64,000 nucleotides of DNA from Phycicoccus sp. M110.8 (GTDB lineage Bacteria; Actinomycetota; Actinomycetes; Actinomycetales; Dermatophilaceae): positions 62,001 to 126,000 of the forward strand of contig NZ_JAWDIC010000002.1 of NCBI RefSeq assembly GCF_032464895.1. Reading direction: 5' to 3'. Within the stretch, counting starts at the first letter, position 1. Each line of letters starts with the position of its first letter. The position numbers and the translations under genes were made by a program. Shown in pieces: positions 35,332 through 43,982 of this stretch. The notes under the pieces were generated by a model, which searched no databases, was not told the DNA's origin, and was given only the letters and a program-made list of their open reading frames with translations.

Positions 35332-36594
35332 CTACAGGTCAAGGATTTCAATCAGGTGCTTCCCCACAGCCATGGCCAGCTCAACGGGAACGGCGTTGCC
35401 GATCTGGGTGTACTTCGGAAGTTCTCTCGCCCAATCACCTATTGACGGATCGCCTGCACGCCGCCTACCCCCAGTCGTCCTCTTGCCAGCGAATTGATAC
35501 CAATCCGGAAAGCCCTGCAGTCGGGCCATTTCTCGCACGGTCGGCGTGCGTGGCTGCTCGTAGTGGATGTAGTCGTCCGGAAGCGACGTCGCTGTGATTT
35601 TCGGACCATTAGGCCCCCACACCCTAGGGATCACCCTCTGATTGAACTTCTTCGTTCGAAGCTCCTCAGGCAGGTGCTCGTGACCGTGGTCGATTACGTG
35701 CTGGAAGCGTGCCATTACGTGATCGGCGTGACGTGAATACTGCTGCTCTCGGAGCACGGCACCGGCCCGAAGCACAGTCCCGTCGGACAGGGTCCTCATC
35801 CGTTCTTGGTACTCCGTTTCTGCATCCCGTAGGTACTCGGTGGTCTCCCAGCGCGATTTCCATTGAGGGTCGACTAGGTCACTGAGAATGTCTACGGGGT
35901 CAGGTGGCTTCACTCCAGTGGGACGCGGCAGGAATCCATCAGCGACCAAATCGTCACCAGTCGAGAGTGCGGGATTTAGGTCACTGCGAATCCCCACCAA
36001 AAGAACGCGAGGGCGGTTCTGGGGCACGCCGTAGTCCTGAGCAAAGACCAGAGCGGACCGAATCTCATAACCCACTACTCGACCGTTATGGATGAACGTG
36101 ATCGAACGGAATGCCTTCTGGACATCGCGCCAGATCTCGCCTTTCTCCCCTTCAGGAAGCCACTTTGCACTGAGTAACCCGCGAACATTTTCAAATACAA
36201 AAGCCCTCGGCCTGATAGCCTGGATGAAAGTGGCCATTTCACGGTAAAGATGATTGCTGGGGATCTCGGTCTTGGTGACTCCGAAAGTCCTTCGATGTCC
36301 GATCCCACTGAACCCTTGGCATGGGGGTCCGCCAGTTACAAGCGCGATCTCACCATGCTCGTCCCGAAGGCTATCCGCCAACGCTGAAAGCTGACCAGCG
36401 TTTCGAGTGACATCCAAGATATCGTTGGAGTGTCGATCTTTCCGGTCTATGAGCCGGCCACGGTGGTTTAGAAGGTAGGTGCTCAAAGCATCCGGGTGTA
36501 GCTCATTGACATAGACCGTCTCGAATCCGGCCTGCTCGAGCCCCCGACCAAAGCCGCCGCAGCCTGCGAACAGGTCGATAACTGCCCTACTCAC
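35332..36594 (-). CDS. DNA (cytosine-5-)-methyltransferase
   Basis: A 420-residue C5 methyltransferase that transfers methyl from SAM to a specific cytosine. The motifs in order are: I, DLFAGCGGF (7-15); IV, GGPPCQGFS (88-96, catalytic Cys92); VI, ENVRG (135-139); VIII, QNRPRVLLVG. A target-recognition region follows, then IX (REMARLQGFP) and X (YTQIGNAVPVELA). The start is GTG behind GAAAGGAAATC. It is the first gene of the minus-strand operon and would mark self DNA. The target site cannot be read from the sequence. The facing vsr gene fits 5-methylcytosine chemistry. Confidence 0.95.
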   Translation of the reverse strand: MSRAVIDLFAGCGGFGRGLEQAGFETVYVNELHPDALSTYLLNHRGRLIDRKDRHSNDILDVTRNAGQLSALADSLRDEHGEIALVTGGPPCQGFSGIGHRRTFGVTKTEIPSNHLYREMATFIQAIRPRAFVFENVRGLLSAKWLPEGEKGEIWRDVQKAFRSITFIHNGRVVGYEIRSALVFAQDYGVPQNRPRVLLVGIRSDLNPALSTGDDLVADGFLPRPTGVKPPDPVDILSDLVDPQWKSRWETTEYLRDAETEYQERMRTLSDGTVLRAGAVLREQQYSRHADHVMARFQHVIDHGHEHLPEELRTKKFNQRVIPRVWGPNGPKITATSLPDDYIHYEQPRTPTVREMARLQGFPDWYQFAGKRTTGGRRRAGDPSIGDWARELPKYTQIGNAVPVELAMAVGKHLIEILDL

Positions 36595-36770
36595 GATTTC
36601 CTTTCAGCGCGGATCCAGAGGCAAGAACGAGCTCGTGAACGTATGGCCGTCTATTGAACTGGATTTTGTCACTGAACAATGTCCCGACCACAATAAACAC
36701 CCATCGTAACGCGAAGGACGAAGGCGTTTTTGTAGAGCATCCATCCGCCCTCCCTTTCCGATGCGGCTGT

Positions 36771-36801
36771 TGGGCCCGGAGCGAAGATCGCTCCGGGCCC
36801 A
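36771..36801 (-). terminator. nrdJ terminator at right edge of the island
   Basis: A perfect stem of about 14 bp (GGGCCCGGAGCGA) with a 3-base loop, ending 18 bases after the nrdJ stop. It separates nrdJ from the island. Confidence 0.75.
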
Positions 36802-36818
36802 CCCTTTGACTGGCTAGG

Positions 36819-39746
36819 TCAGCTGCAGCCGCTGGTGCTGCCGCAGCCCTCGCAGACGTAGCAGGAGCCAGCCGGGCGCATCTTCGTGCCGCAGGTCATG
36901 CAGATCGGGGCATCGGCGGCCTTGCCCTGGAACTTCTCCAGGAGCTCGGCGGACGAGTGGACCTCGACCGAGACCTCGCGGGCCGAGGCAGCGCCGGCGC
37001 CGCTCTTCACCGCGTCGGCGGAGAGCGTCTTGCCCTCGACCTTGGCGTCGTGCTTCGGCTCGGCCTTGGTGACCGGCGTCGACTGCGACAGGGTCTCGAA
37101 CTCGGCCTCGGCCTCGTCCTCGTCGTCCGCGGCGGCCTCGAGCTCGTACGAGCCGGTCTCGAGCTGGTGCGCGCGCTCCTCGGCCGTGTGGATCCCCATG
37201 AACGAGCGGGTCTCGAAGTCGAGGTAGTCCAGTGCCAGCCGGCGGAACACGTAGTCCATGAGGCTCTGTGCCATCCGCACGTCCGGGTCGTCGGTCATGC
37301 CGGCCGGCTCGAACCGCAGGTTGGTGAACTTCTCGACGAAGGTCTCCAGCGGCACGCCGTACTGCAGGCCCACCGACACCGCGATCGAGAAGGCGTCCAT
37401 CACGCCGGCCAGGGTCGAGCCCTGCTTGCCGAACTTGAGGAACAGCTCACCGAGCTCGCCGTTCTCGTACGTCCCGGCGGTGAGGTAGCCCTCGGCCCCG
37501 CCGACCGCGAACGAGGTGGTCTGCGACTGGCGACGCTTGGGCAGCCGGCGCCGGACGGGCCGGTACTCGACGACCTTCTCCACGACCGGGGCGGCAGCCT
37601 CGGCGGCCTTGTCAGCGGCCTTGTCCTTGGCAGCCGAGCCACCGTCGGACAGCGGCTGGCCGACCTTGCAGTTGTCGCGGTAGACCGCGATCGCCTTGAG
37701 GCCGAGCTTCCAGCCCTGCAGGTGCACGTCCTCGATCTGCTCGACCGTGGCGTCCTCGGGCAGGTTGACCGTCTTGCTGATCGCGCCGGACAGGAACGGC
37801 TGGACCGCCGCCATCATTCGCACGTGGCCCATCGGGCTGATCGCGCGGGCGCCCATCGCGGTGTCGAACACCTCGTAGTGCTCCGGCTTGAGGCCGGGGG
37901 CGTCGATGACGTGACCCTTGTCGGCGATGTACTCGACGATCGCCTCGATGGTCTCCTCGGTGTACCCGAGCTTCTTCAGCGCGCGCGGGATGGTGAGGTT
38001 GACGATCTGCATCGACCCGCCACCGACGAGCTTCTTGAACTTCACCAGCGAGAAGTCGGGCTCGATGCCGGTGGTGTCGCAGTCCATCATGAAGCCGATG
38101 GTCCCGGTCGGGGCCAGCACCGACGCCTGGGCGTTGCGGTAGCCGTTCTTCTCACCGAGCTTGACGACGTCGTCCCACGCCTTGGTGGCGGCCTGGTGGA
38201 TGCCCTTGTCCATCACGTCGAGGGTGCGGATCGCGTCGTTGGCGGCCTGGTGCTTGCGCATCACGCGCTTGTGGGCGTCCGCGTTGCGGGCGTACCCGGC
38301 ATACGGACCCACCACGGCGGCGATCTCGGCGGAGCGCTTGTAGGCGGCACCGGTGAGCAGCGAGGTGATCGCGGCGGCGAGCGCACGGCCACCGTCGGAG
38401 TCGTACCCGTGGCCGGTCGCCATGAGCAGCGCGCCGAGGTTGGCGTAGCCGATGCCGAGCTGGCGGTAGTCGACCGTGGTCTTGCCGATCGCCTCGGTCG
38501 GGAAGTCGGCGAAGCAGATCGAGATGTCCATCGCGGTGATGACGAGCTCGGCGACCTTCTGGAAGGTCGCGGCGTCGAACGTGTCGTCGTCCTTGAGGAA
38601 CTTCAGCAGGTTCAGCGACGCCAGGTTGCACGAGCTGTTGTCGAGCGACATGTACTCCGAGCACGGGTTGGACGCGGTGATGCGGCCGGTCTCGGGGTTG
38701 GTGTGCCAGTCGTTGATCGTGTCGTCGTACTGCAGGCCCGGGTCGGCGCACTCCCACGCGGCCTTGGCGATCTTGGTGAACAGCTCGCGGGCGTCGACCT
38801 CCTCGATGACCTCACCGGTCTGGCGGGCGCGCAGCCCGAAGGTCGTGCCCTCCTCGACCGCGCGCATGAACTCGTCGCTGACGCGGACCGAGTTGTTGGC
38901 GTTCTGGTACTGGACGGAGGTGATGTCCTTGCCGCCGAGGTCCATGTCGAAGCCGGCGTCGCGCAGCGCGCGGATCTTGTCCTCCTCGCGCGCCTTGGTC
39001 TCGACGAACTCCTCGATGTCGGGGTGGTCGACGTCGAGCACGACCATCTTGGCCGCGCGACGGGTCGCGCCACCGGACTTGATCGTCCCCGCGGACGCGT
39101 CGGCGCCACGCATGAAGGAGACCGGGCCGGAGGCGGTGCCACCGGAGGAGAGCAGCTCCTTGGAGGAACGGATGCGGGAGAGGTTGAGGCCGGCGCCGGA
39201 GCCGCCCTGGAAGATCTTCCCCTCCTCCTTGTACCAGTTGAGGATCGAGTCCATCGAGTCGTCGACGGCGAGGATGAAGCAGGCACTGACCTGCTGGGGG
39301 CTCTTGGTGCCGACGTTGAACCAGACCGGGGAGTTGAAGCTGAACACCTGGTGCAGCAGGGCGTAGGTCAGCTCGTGCTCGAAGAGCTCCGCGTCGTCGG
39401 CGGTCGAGAAGTAGCCGTGGTCCTTGCCGGCCTTGACGTACGTGAGCACGACGCGGTCGATGAGCTGCTTGAGGCTCTGCTCACGCTGCGGGGTGCCGAC
39501 GGCGCCACGGAAGTACTTGGTGGTGACGATGGTGGAGGCGTTGACCGACCAGAAGTCGGGGAACTCGACACCGCGCTGCTCGAAGATGACCTCGCCGGTC
39601 TTCCAGTTCTGCTGGACGACGTCACGCTTCTCCCAGGTGACCTCGTCGTACGGGTGCACACCGGGGGTGGTGTAGATCCGCTCGACCTTCACTCCCCTGG
39701 AGGAGTTCTTGCGCGCACCTGCACGTGCGCCTGCCGTTTCGGTCAT
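36819..39746 (-). CDS. nrdJ: vitamin B12-dependent class II ribonucleotide reductase
   Basis: A 975-residue enzyme that reduces ribonucleotides with adenosylcobalamin as radical source, independent of oxygen. The ten-stranded barrel has the active-site cysteine segments FNSPVWFNVGTKSPQQVSAC, the loop GGSGAGLNLSRIRSS, NPCSEYMSLDNSSCNLASLN, and the tail motif APTGTIGFMMDCDTTGIEPD. The C-terminus ends in two CxxC pairs (CMTCGT, CEGCG), a zinc-ribbon-like tail that takes part in re-reduction. An acidic Ala/Glu-rich linker near residues 870-920 is variable. It follows nrdR by 101 bases and is likely controlled by the NrdR boxes upstream. Confidence 0.97.
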   Translation of the reverse strand: MTETAGARAGARKNSSRGVKVERIYTTPGVHPYDEVTWEKRDVVQQNWKTGEVIFEQRGVEFPDFWSVNASTIVTTKYFRGAVGTPQREQSLKQLIDRVVLTYVKAGKDHGYFSTADDAELFEHELTYALLHQVFSFNSPVWFNVGTKSPQQVSACFILAVDDSMDSILNWYKEEGKIFQGGSGAGLNLSRIRSSKELLSSGGTASGPVSFMRGADASAGTIKSGGATRRAAKMVVLDVDHPDIEEFVETKAREEDKIRALRDAGFDMDLGGKDITSVQYQNANNSVRVSDEFMRAVEEGTTFGLRARQTGEVIEEVDARELFTKIAKAAWECADPGLQYDDTINDWHTNPETGRITASNPCSEYMSLDNSSCNLASLNLLKFLKDDDTFDAATFQKVAELVITAMDISICFADFPTEAIGKTTVDYRQLGIGYANLGALLMATGHGYDSDGGRALAAAITSLLTGAAYKRSAEIAAVVGPYAGYARNADAHKRVMRKHQAANDAIRTLDVMDKGIHQAATKAWDDVVKLGEKNGYRNAQASVLAPTGTIGFMMDCDTTGIEPDFSLVKFKKLVGGGSMQIVNLTIPRALKKLGYTEETIEAIVEYIADKGHVIDAPGLKPEHYEVFDTAMGARAISPMGHVRMMAAVQPFLSGAISKTVNLPEDATVEQIEDVHLQGWKLGLKAIAVYRDNCKVGQPLSDGGSAAKDKAADKAAEAAAPVVEKVVEYRPVRRRLPKRRQSQTTSFAVGGAEGYLTAGTYENGELGELFLKFGKQGSTLAGVMDAFSIAVSVGLQYGVPLETFVEKFTNLRFEPAGMTDDPDVRMAQSLMDYVFRRLALDYLDFETRSFMGIHTAEERAHQLETGSYELEAAADDEDEAEAEFETLSQSTPVTKAEPKHDAKVEGKTLSADAVKSGAGAASAREVSVEVHSSAELLEKFQGKAADAPICMTCGTKMRPAGSCYVCEGCGSTSGCS

Positions 39747-39833
39747 GGTGTGGGCCTCCCTGGTCCCCTGGTGGTGCATTGGTTGCAATGGTTTCAACGA
39801 GCACCGACAGCCGGTGCGGGCGATGGTCAGGCG

Positions 39834-39865
39834 GGTATGCCGCGGGCCTAGCCCGGCGGCATACC
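39834..39865 (-). repeat. inverted GTATGCCG pair over the nrdR stop codon
   Basis: GGTATGCCGCGGGC pairs with GCCCGGCGGCATACC, with one bulge and a 3-base loop. The right arm encodes the last residues of NrdR and its stop. It may attenuate readthrough into nrdJ. Confidence 0.6.
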
Positions 39866-40360
39866 GGCCTTGCTCTGGTGGTCCGGAGCCGCCTGGGGCT
39901 CCTCGCCGGTCGCGTCGCGCTCGGCGCGAAGCAGGGTGATGGCGGCCTCGAAGTCCTCGAGGGTGTCGAAGGCCTGGTAGACGCTCGCGAAGCGCAGGTA
40001 GGCGACCTCGTCGAGCTCGCGCAGCGGCCCGAGGATCGCCAGGCCCACCTCGTGGGCCTCGATCTCGGCCTGCCCCTGCTGGCGGATGCACTCCTCGACG
40101 CGCTGGGCGAGGAGGGCGAGGTCGTCCTCGGTGACCGGGCGGCCCTGGCAGGCCTTGCGGACGCCGGCGAGGACCTTGGCGCGGCTGAACGGCTCGCTGA
40201 CGCCGGAGCGCTTGGTCACCGTGAGGCTCGCGGTCTCGATCGTCGTGAAGCGGCGACCGCACTCCGGGCACTGGCGGCGGCGGCGGATCGAGCTGCCGTC
40301 GTCGGTGGTGCGCGAGTCCATGACGCGGGAGTCGGTGTGCCGGCAGAACGGGCAGTGCAT
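39848..40360 (-). CDS. nrdR: transcriptional repressor NrdR
   Basis: A 170-residue regulator of ribonucleotide reductase genes. The zinc ribbon has two CxxC pairs ([17 protein letters not shown] and [11 protein letters not shown]), followed by an ATP-cone (about residues 49-139: [19 protein letters not shown]) that senses ATP/dATP. Length is close to the family norm of about 155, with a short Pro/Ala-rich tail. It is the first gene of the nrdR-nrdJ unit. Two NrdR boxes about three helical turns apart lie in its upstream region, so it probably represses its own operon. Confidence 0.97.
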   Translation of the reverse strand: MHCPFCRHTDSRVMDSRTTDDGSSIRRRRQCPECGRRFTTIETASLTVTKRSGVSEPFSRAKVLAGVRKACQGRPVTEDDLALLAQRVEECIRQQGQAEIEAHEVGLAILGPLRELDEVAYLRFASVYQAFDTLEDFEAAITLLRAERDATGEEPQAAPDHQSKAGMPPG

Positions 40361-40484
40361 ACCGGTCTCCTCCCCTGCTGATGTGCCCGTCCCGGGGTGT
40401 CGTGGCCGGTCGTGCGGGCCGGCGCCTGGGGACGGACGTGTGGACTACCTGTTGAGAGTCTGTGGGTAACCGGCTTCGCCCTGT

Positions 40485-40532
40485 GCACTACATGTGGATG
40501 AACTACAGCCGTGTAACCACTAGATGTAGGGA
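40485..40532 (-). promoter_or_regulatory. tandem NrdR boxes
   Basis: Two similar 16-bp sites, CACTACATGTGG (from 40486) and CACTAGATGTAG (from 40518), spaced 32 bases start to start. They resemble the NrdR box consensus and have its usual spacing, 125 bases upstream of nrdR. Confidence 0.75.
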
Positions 40533-40689
40533 TAGTCTGCATCGCTGGCGGCGGCGATGCAAGTCGTTCCGGGAAACTCCGCCGTTCGTCCGAGGCAGTC
40601 TGCATCGCCGCAGGTCAGGGGCCTGTGGAGGCCGCGCGCGACACGCCCGAAGTGGTGTCTGTGGGGCTGGTGTGACTATGGAGGCACCC

Positions 40690-40731
40690 CCAGATGTGGG
40701 TCGGGCCAGGTGGCCGCTCCCCCACATCTGG
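40690..40731. repeat. 11-bp inverted repeat upstream of the GNAT gene
   Basis: CCAGATGTGGG and its exact complement are separated by 20 bases, 42 bases ahead of the GNAT start. It could be an operator or a hairpin in the leader. Confidence 0.55.
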
Positions 40732-40772
40732 TGATGACGGCCGCTGTCGTGCAGGGGTGGTTTGCTGAGGGC

Positions 40773-41414
40773 ATGGGGAGCAGAGGGAGTGCGCGCGGGC
40801 ACACCACGCAGGTCAGGCAGGGCGAGGTCGTGTGGGAGACGCACCCGGTGACGCCGGACCGGTTCGAGGACTTCGCCGACGTGGTGAACCGCACCCGCCG
40901 GGCCACCCACTGCTGGTGCCTGTCGCACCGCCTCACCACGGCGGAGATCCGCGACCTCGGCGGCGACGGCCCGACCGCCCGCGAGCAGGCCATGCGATCC
41001 CTCTGCGAGCGCCCCAACCCACCGGGGGTGGTGACGTATGCCGACGGCGTGCCCGTGGGGTGGTGCAACATCGGCCCCCGCTCGGAGATCACCCGGCTCG
41101 CCCGGTCGAAGCTGATGCCGCCCGTCGACGACCGCCCCGTGTGGAGCATCGTCTGCGTGGTGGTGCGGTCCGGGCACCGCAGGCAGGGCGTCACCGGGCA
41201 CCTGCTCGAGGGTGCGGTGGCGTATGCCGCGAGCCGCGGTGCGCCCGCCGTCGAGGCCCACCCGGTGGACACCGAGGGCGGCCGGATGGACCTGACGATG
41301 GCGTTCGTGGAGACGCGGGCGATGTTCGAGCGGGTCGGTTTCGAGGTGGTGGGGACGACCGCCGCGACCGCCAGCGGCATGCCCCGCCTGGTCATGCGCC
41401 GCGAGCTCGCCTGA
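40773..41414 (+). CDS. GNAT-family N-acetyltransferase
   Basis: A 213-residue acetyl-CoA-dependent transferase. The core GNAT signature is VWSIVCVVVRSGHRRQGVTG (R/Q-x-x-G-x-G/A acetyl-CoA loop), followed by HLLEGAVAYAASRGAPAVEA. A cysteine-containing N-terminal part (THCWCLSHR) occurs in a subset annotated as YobI/FR47-like. The start is the ATG at 40773, because upstream there is only the nrdR control region. The substrate is unknown. Confidence 0.85.
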   Translation: MGSRGSARGHTTQVRQGEVVWETHPVTPDRFEDFADVVNRTRRATHCWCLSHRLTTAEIRDLGGDGPTAREQAMRSLCERPNPPGVVTYADGVPVGWCNIGPRSEITRLARSKLMPPVDDRPVWSIVCVVVRSGHRRQGVTGHLLEGAVAYAASRGAPAVEAHPVDTEGGRMDLTMAFVETRAMFERVGFEVVGTTAATASGMPRLVMRRELA

Positions 41415-41483
41415 CCGAGCCCGCCCGAACCCGACCGAGCCGGCGCGCTGCGACCCGGAGGTCTGCGGCACAGACGAGCGTGT

Positions 41484-41514
41484 CACTGCGCAGGGAGCAG
41501 ATCTCTGCGCAGTG
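41484..41514. terminator. hairpin after the GNAT gene
   Basis: A perfect 10-bp stem (CACTGCGCAG) with an 11-base loop, 70 bases after the stop and ahead of the peptidase gene. Confidence 0.6.
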
Positions 41515-41579
41515 GCACGCAGGTGTGTGCACAGACGAACGCGCCCCGCGCTGTCGAGGAGGTGGGTCATACTGCGGCC

Positions 41580-43859
41580 ATGCATCTGGGGGGAAGCATC
41601 CGGACCGCGGCGCTCACGCTCGTCGCGGCCACCGCGCTCGGGGCCGGGACGACCGTGCTCGCGCCGAGCGCTGCGCTGGCCAGCGGCGGCCTCGGCGAGA
41701 GCGGGACGACCCGCTACGTCGTCTGCGAGGACGGCTCACCGGTCAAGGTCACCCAGACCGTCACCGTCACCAACGAGCAGCCGTCCACAGCCACGCGGTA
41801 CTTCTACTGGACCGGCTACGGCGTGTGGCTGCCGAGTGCGGTGAAGTCGCTGAAGGGCACCTCGAACGGCTCGTCCATCCCCGTGAAGGTGGTCCGGCAG
41901 AAGGGCCAGTACTACGCCGACATCAGCTTCCCGAGCGACCTGCGCTACGGGCAGACCCGCACCGTCACGCTGACGTACACGATCCCGGGGTCGCCGGTCC
42001 GCTCGTCCCAGCCGGGTCGCGTCGGCAAAGGGTATGCCGCGTTCGACGTCTACTCCCCCGGTGACGCCGGGCGCGCGACCATCGAGGTCGTCTCCCCGCG
42101 CTGGATGACCCTCGACCTGGGCCTCGACTACACCGAGTCCGGCAGTGGCGACACCCGCGTCGCCACGATCCACGGCGGCGGACCGGACGGCCTCTACACA
42201 CAGCTGTCGCTGCGCGACCCGTCCCAGATCGTCAAGCGCGACGTAAAGGTCGGCCAGTACGCGTTCTCGCTCCAGGCCTTCCCCGGCGACACGCGGTGGT
42301 CGTCCTACATCGCCGGCCGGCTCCCGACCTCGGTCACGACCCTCGAGCGGCTCACCGGCCAGCCGTGGCCGAACCGCTCGACCACGATCACGGAGGACTT
42401 CAGCGGGCAGGTCTACGGCTGGGACGGCAGCTACGAGCGCGGCCGGATCGACGTGTCGGAGGCGCTCGACCCGGCTCTGCTCGCGCACGAGCTGTCGCAC
42501 GCCTGGGCCAACTTCGACCACCTCGACGACCGCTGGCTCACCGAGGGCCTGGCGCAGGAGCTCGCCACCGAGACCACCGCCGCGACCGGCCAGAAGGACA
42601 CCAGGCACCCCACGGTCTCCCCCACCCAGAAGTCCGCGTTCCCGCTGGCGGACTGGGAGGGGTCGAACCGGGCGGGCGCGGCCGAGGACTACGCCTACCC
42701 GGCGTCGTGGCGCGTGGTGCACGACCTCGTGGCCGGCAGCCGCGCGGTCGCCCGACCGCAGCTGATCAAGGCCCTCACGACCACGAAGACCGTCTACGAC
42801 GCCCCCGGCGAGCGCACCATCACGACGCACGCGACGACCTGGCGCCAGGCGTACGACCTCTTCGAGGTGCTCGGCGGCAACACCGGCACCAAGGCGCTCA
42901 TGAGCCGGTGGGTCCTGGACTCCCAGGGCAAGGCGCTCCTGCCGGCGCGTGCCTCCGCCCGGACCGCGTATGCCGCGCAGGACGCCGCCGACGGGACGTG
43001 GTCGCTGCCGCGCGGGGTCCGGACGGCGATGGCGGACTGGGACTTCACCCGGGCCGGGCGGGAGATGGCGCTGACCCGCGCACTCGGGCCGCAGGCGAAG
43101 GCCGCCCAGGCGGCTGCGACCGCGGCCGGTATCGACGTGGCGCCGCTGCGCGCGGCCTACCAGTCGGCCGACGAGACGAGCGAGTACCGCGAGGTGGGTG
43201 CGCGGCTGGGGACGTTCGTGCGGGAGGCCACCTCGTTCCGGTCGACGCGGTCCGACGTCGACTCGGCCGGCCCGCTCGCGCGGCTCGGCGACCTGGTCCT
43301 GCAGCCCGGAGCCGACCTCGACCGGGCGAAGGCCGCGATCGCCAAGGGCGACACCACCGCCGCCGATGCCGCGCTGGCTGACGCACGGACCGGTGCTGGG
43401 CGGGCCACGCTCGTCGGGGCGGGACTGCTGCTGGGAGCCGTGCTGGTGCTGCTCGCGCTCGTGCTCGCCCTGCGGTGGGTGGGACGCCGTCGCCGCCGCC
43501 GGGCCGCTCGTGGCGTGCCTGTGCCGGACGCCGGCCCTTCAATCGGTGAGCAGAATGTCCCCGCCCCTGACGGTGGTCCGTCAGCCGGCGAGCACGACGC
43601 CCCCGTCGCGGTCACTGCCGCGGCTGCTCCGTCGGCCGACTCCCGAGCCGTCGGCAACAGCACCGACCTCGCCGGCACCGGCACGCAGGACCGCCTCGTC
43701 GAGCAGGGCCAGGCTGGCGTCATCCAGCCCGAGGTCGGCGACGGCCCTGCGCCCCTCGCGCACGCAGTCGTCGAGGGTGCTGATGCCGGCGGCCGCGAGG
43801 GCGCGCCGGGCTCGGGCGTTGAGCCGGGGCAGGGCGGTCACGACCTCACCGCCCGGTAG
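41580..43859 (+). CDS. membrane-anchored gluzincin-type metallopeptidase
   Basis: A 759-residue exported protein with a signal peptide (about 1-34) and a beta domain like the N-terminal part of M1 enzymes. The peptidase core has HELSH near residues 303-307 and the third zinc ligand in WLTEGLAQELA near 321. A helical C-terminal domain leads to one membrane helix (about 610-637, VGAGLLLGAVLVLLALVLAL) with an Arg-rich stop-transfer. The cytosolic tail of about 115 residues is low-complexity, and the DNA of its last 93 residues also encodes a convincing helix-hairpin-helix protein on the other strand. The tail may therefore be the result of a lost stop. Substrate unknown. Confidence 0.85.
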   Translation: MHLGGSIRTAALTLVAATALGAGTTVLAPSAALASGGLGESGTTRYVVCEDGSPVKVTQTVTVTNEQPSTATRYFYWTGYGVWLPSAVKSLKGTSNGSSIPVKVVRQKGQYYADISFPSDLRYGQTRTVTLTYTIPGSPVRSSQPGRVGKGYAAFDVYSPGDAGRATIEVVSPRWMTLDLGLDYTESGSGDTRVATIHGGGPDGLYTQLSLRDPSQIVKRDVKVGQYAFSLQAFPGDTRWSSYIAGRLPTSVTTLERLTGQPWPNRSTTITEDFSGQVYGWDGSYERGRIDVSEALDPALLAHELSHAWANFDHLDDRWLTEGLAQELATETTAATGQKDTRHPTVSPTQKSAFPLADWEGSNRAGAAEDYAYPASWRVVHDLVAGSRAVARPQLIKALTTTKTVYDAPGERTITTHATTWRQAYDLFEVLGGNTGTKALMSRWVLDSQGKALLPARASARTAYAAQDAADGTWSLPRGVRTAMADWDFTRAGREMALTRALGPQAKAAQAAATAAGIDVAPLRAAYQSADETSEYREVGARLGTFVREATSFRSTRSDVDSAGPLARLGDLVLQPGADLDRAKAAIAKGDTTAADAALADARTGAGRATLVGAGLLLGAVLVLLALVLALRWVGRRRRRRAARGVPVPDAGPSIGEQNVPAPDGGPSAGEHDAPVAVTAAAAPSADSRAVGNSTDLAGTGTQDRLVEQGQAGVIQPEVGDGPAPLAHAVVEGADAGGREGAPGSGVEPGQGGHDLTAR
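43581..43841 (-). CDS. helix-hairpin-helix DNA-binding-like protein
   Basis: An 86-residue protein starting VTALPRLNARARRALAAAG, followed by ISTLDDCVREGRRAVADLGL. This is the pattern of the HhH domain found in RNA polymerase alpha-CTD-like proteins. The last 40 residues are low-complexity. Its GTG start overlaps the stop of a 20-residue frame (GTGA), and the whole gene is antisense to the tail of the peptidase gene. The N-terminal match is better than any feature of the peptidase tail, so I hold this gene as real. Confidence 0.55.
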   Translation of the reverse strand: MTALPRLNARARRALAAAGISTLDDCVREGRRAVADLGLDDASLALLDEAVLRAGAGEVGAVADGSGVGRRSSRGSDRDGGVVLAG

Positions 43860-43900
43860 CCGTCGACCGACGTGGTGGTGCCTGCCGTGACCGTCCCCAT
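43838..43900 (-). pseudogene. truncated start of a RibD/DHFR-family gene
   Basis: A perfect AAGGAG site, 7 bases upstream, leads to MGTVTAGTTTSVDGYRAVRS and a stop. The first 16 residues match the opening of the actinobacterial dihydrofolate reductase/RibD_C family (consensus MGKVxxxxTxSxDGY). The rest of the gene is missing. The stop overlaps the start of the HhH gene, which suggests that a deletion joined the two. The short frame may now serve as a translated leader. Confidence 0.6.
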
Positions 43901-43982
43901 GTCGAGCTCCTTCGCGCCGTCTGAGGTCCACTGCCTGTCAGGGAGGTGGACCCGCCGACCCGCGGGAACTCATCGCATGGCC

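Noticed and set aside
25709-36594. BREX, DISARM or classical Dnd/Ssp identity for the island
   Set aside because: There is no PglZ, BrxL or PglX (BREX), no DrmA/B/C (DISARM), and no DndA-E or SspA-D. Only the size and order resemblance to DptFGH remains.
25000-36820. Integrase-borne or tRNA-targeted genomic island
   Set aside because: No integrase, transposase, tRNA gene or flanking direct repeat was found at either border; acquisition is inferred from composition only.
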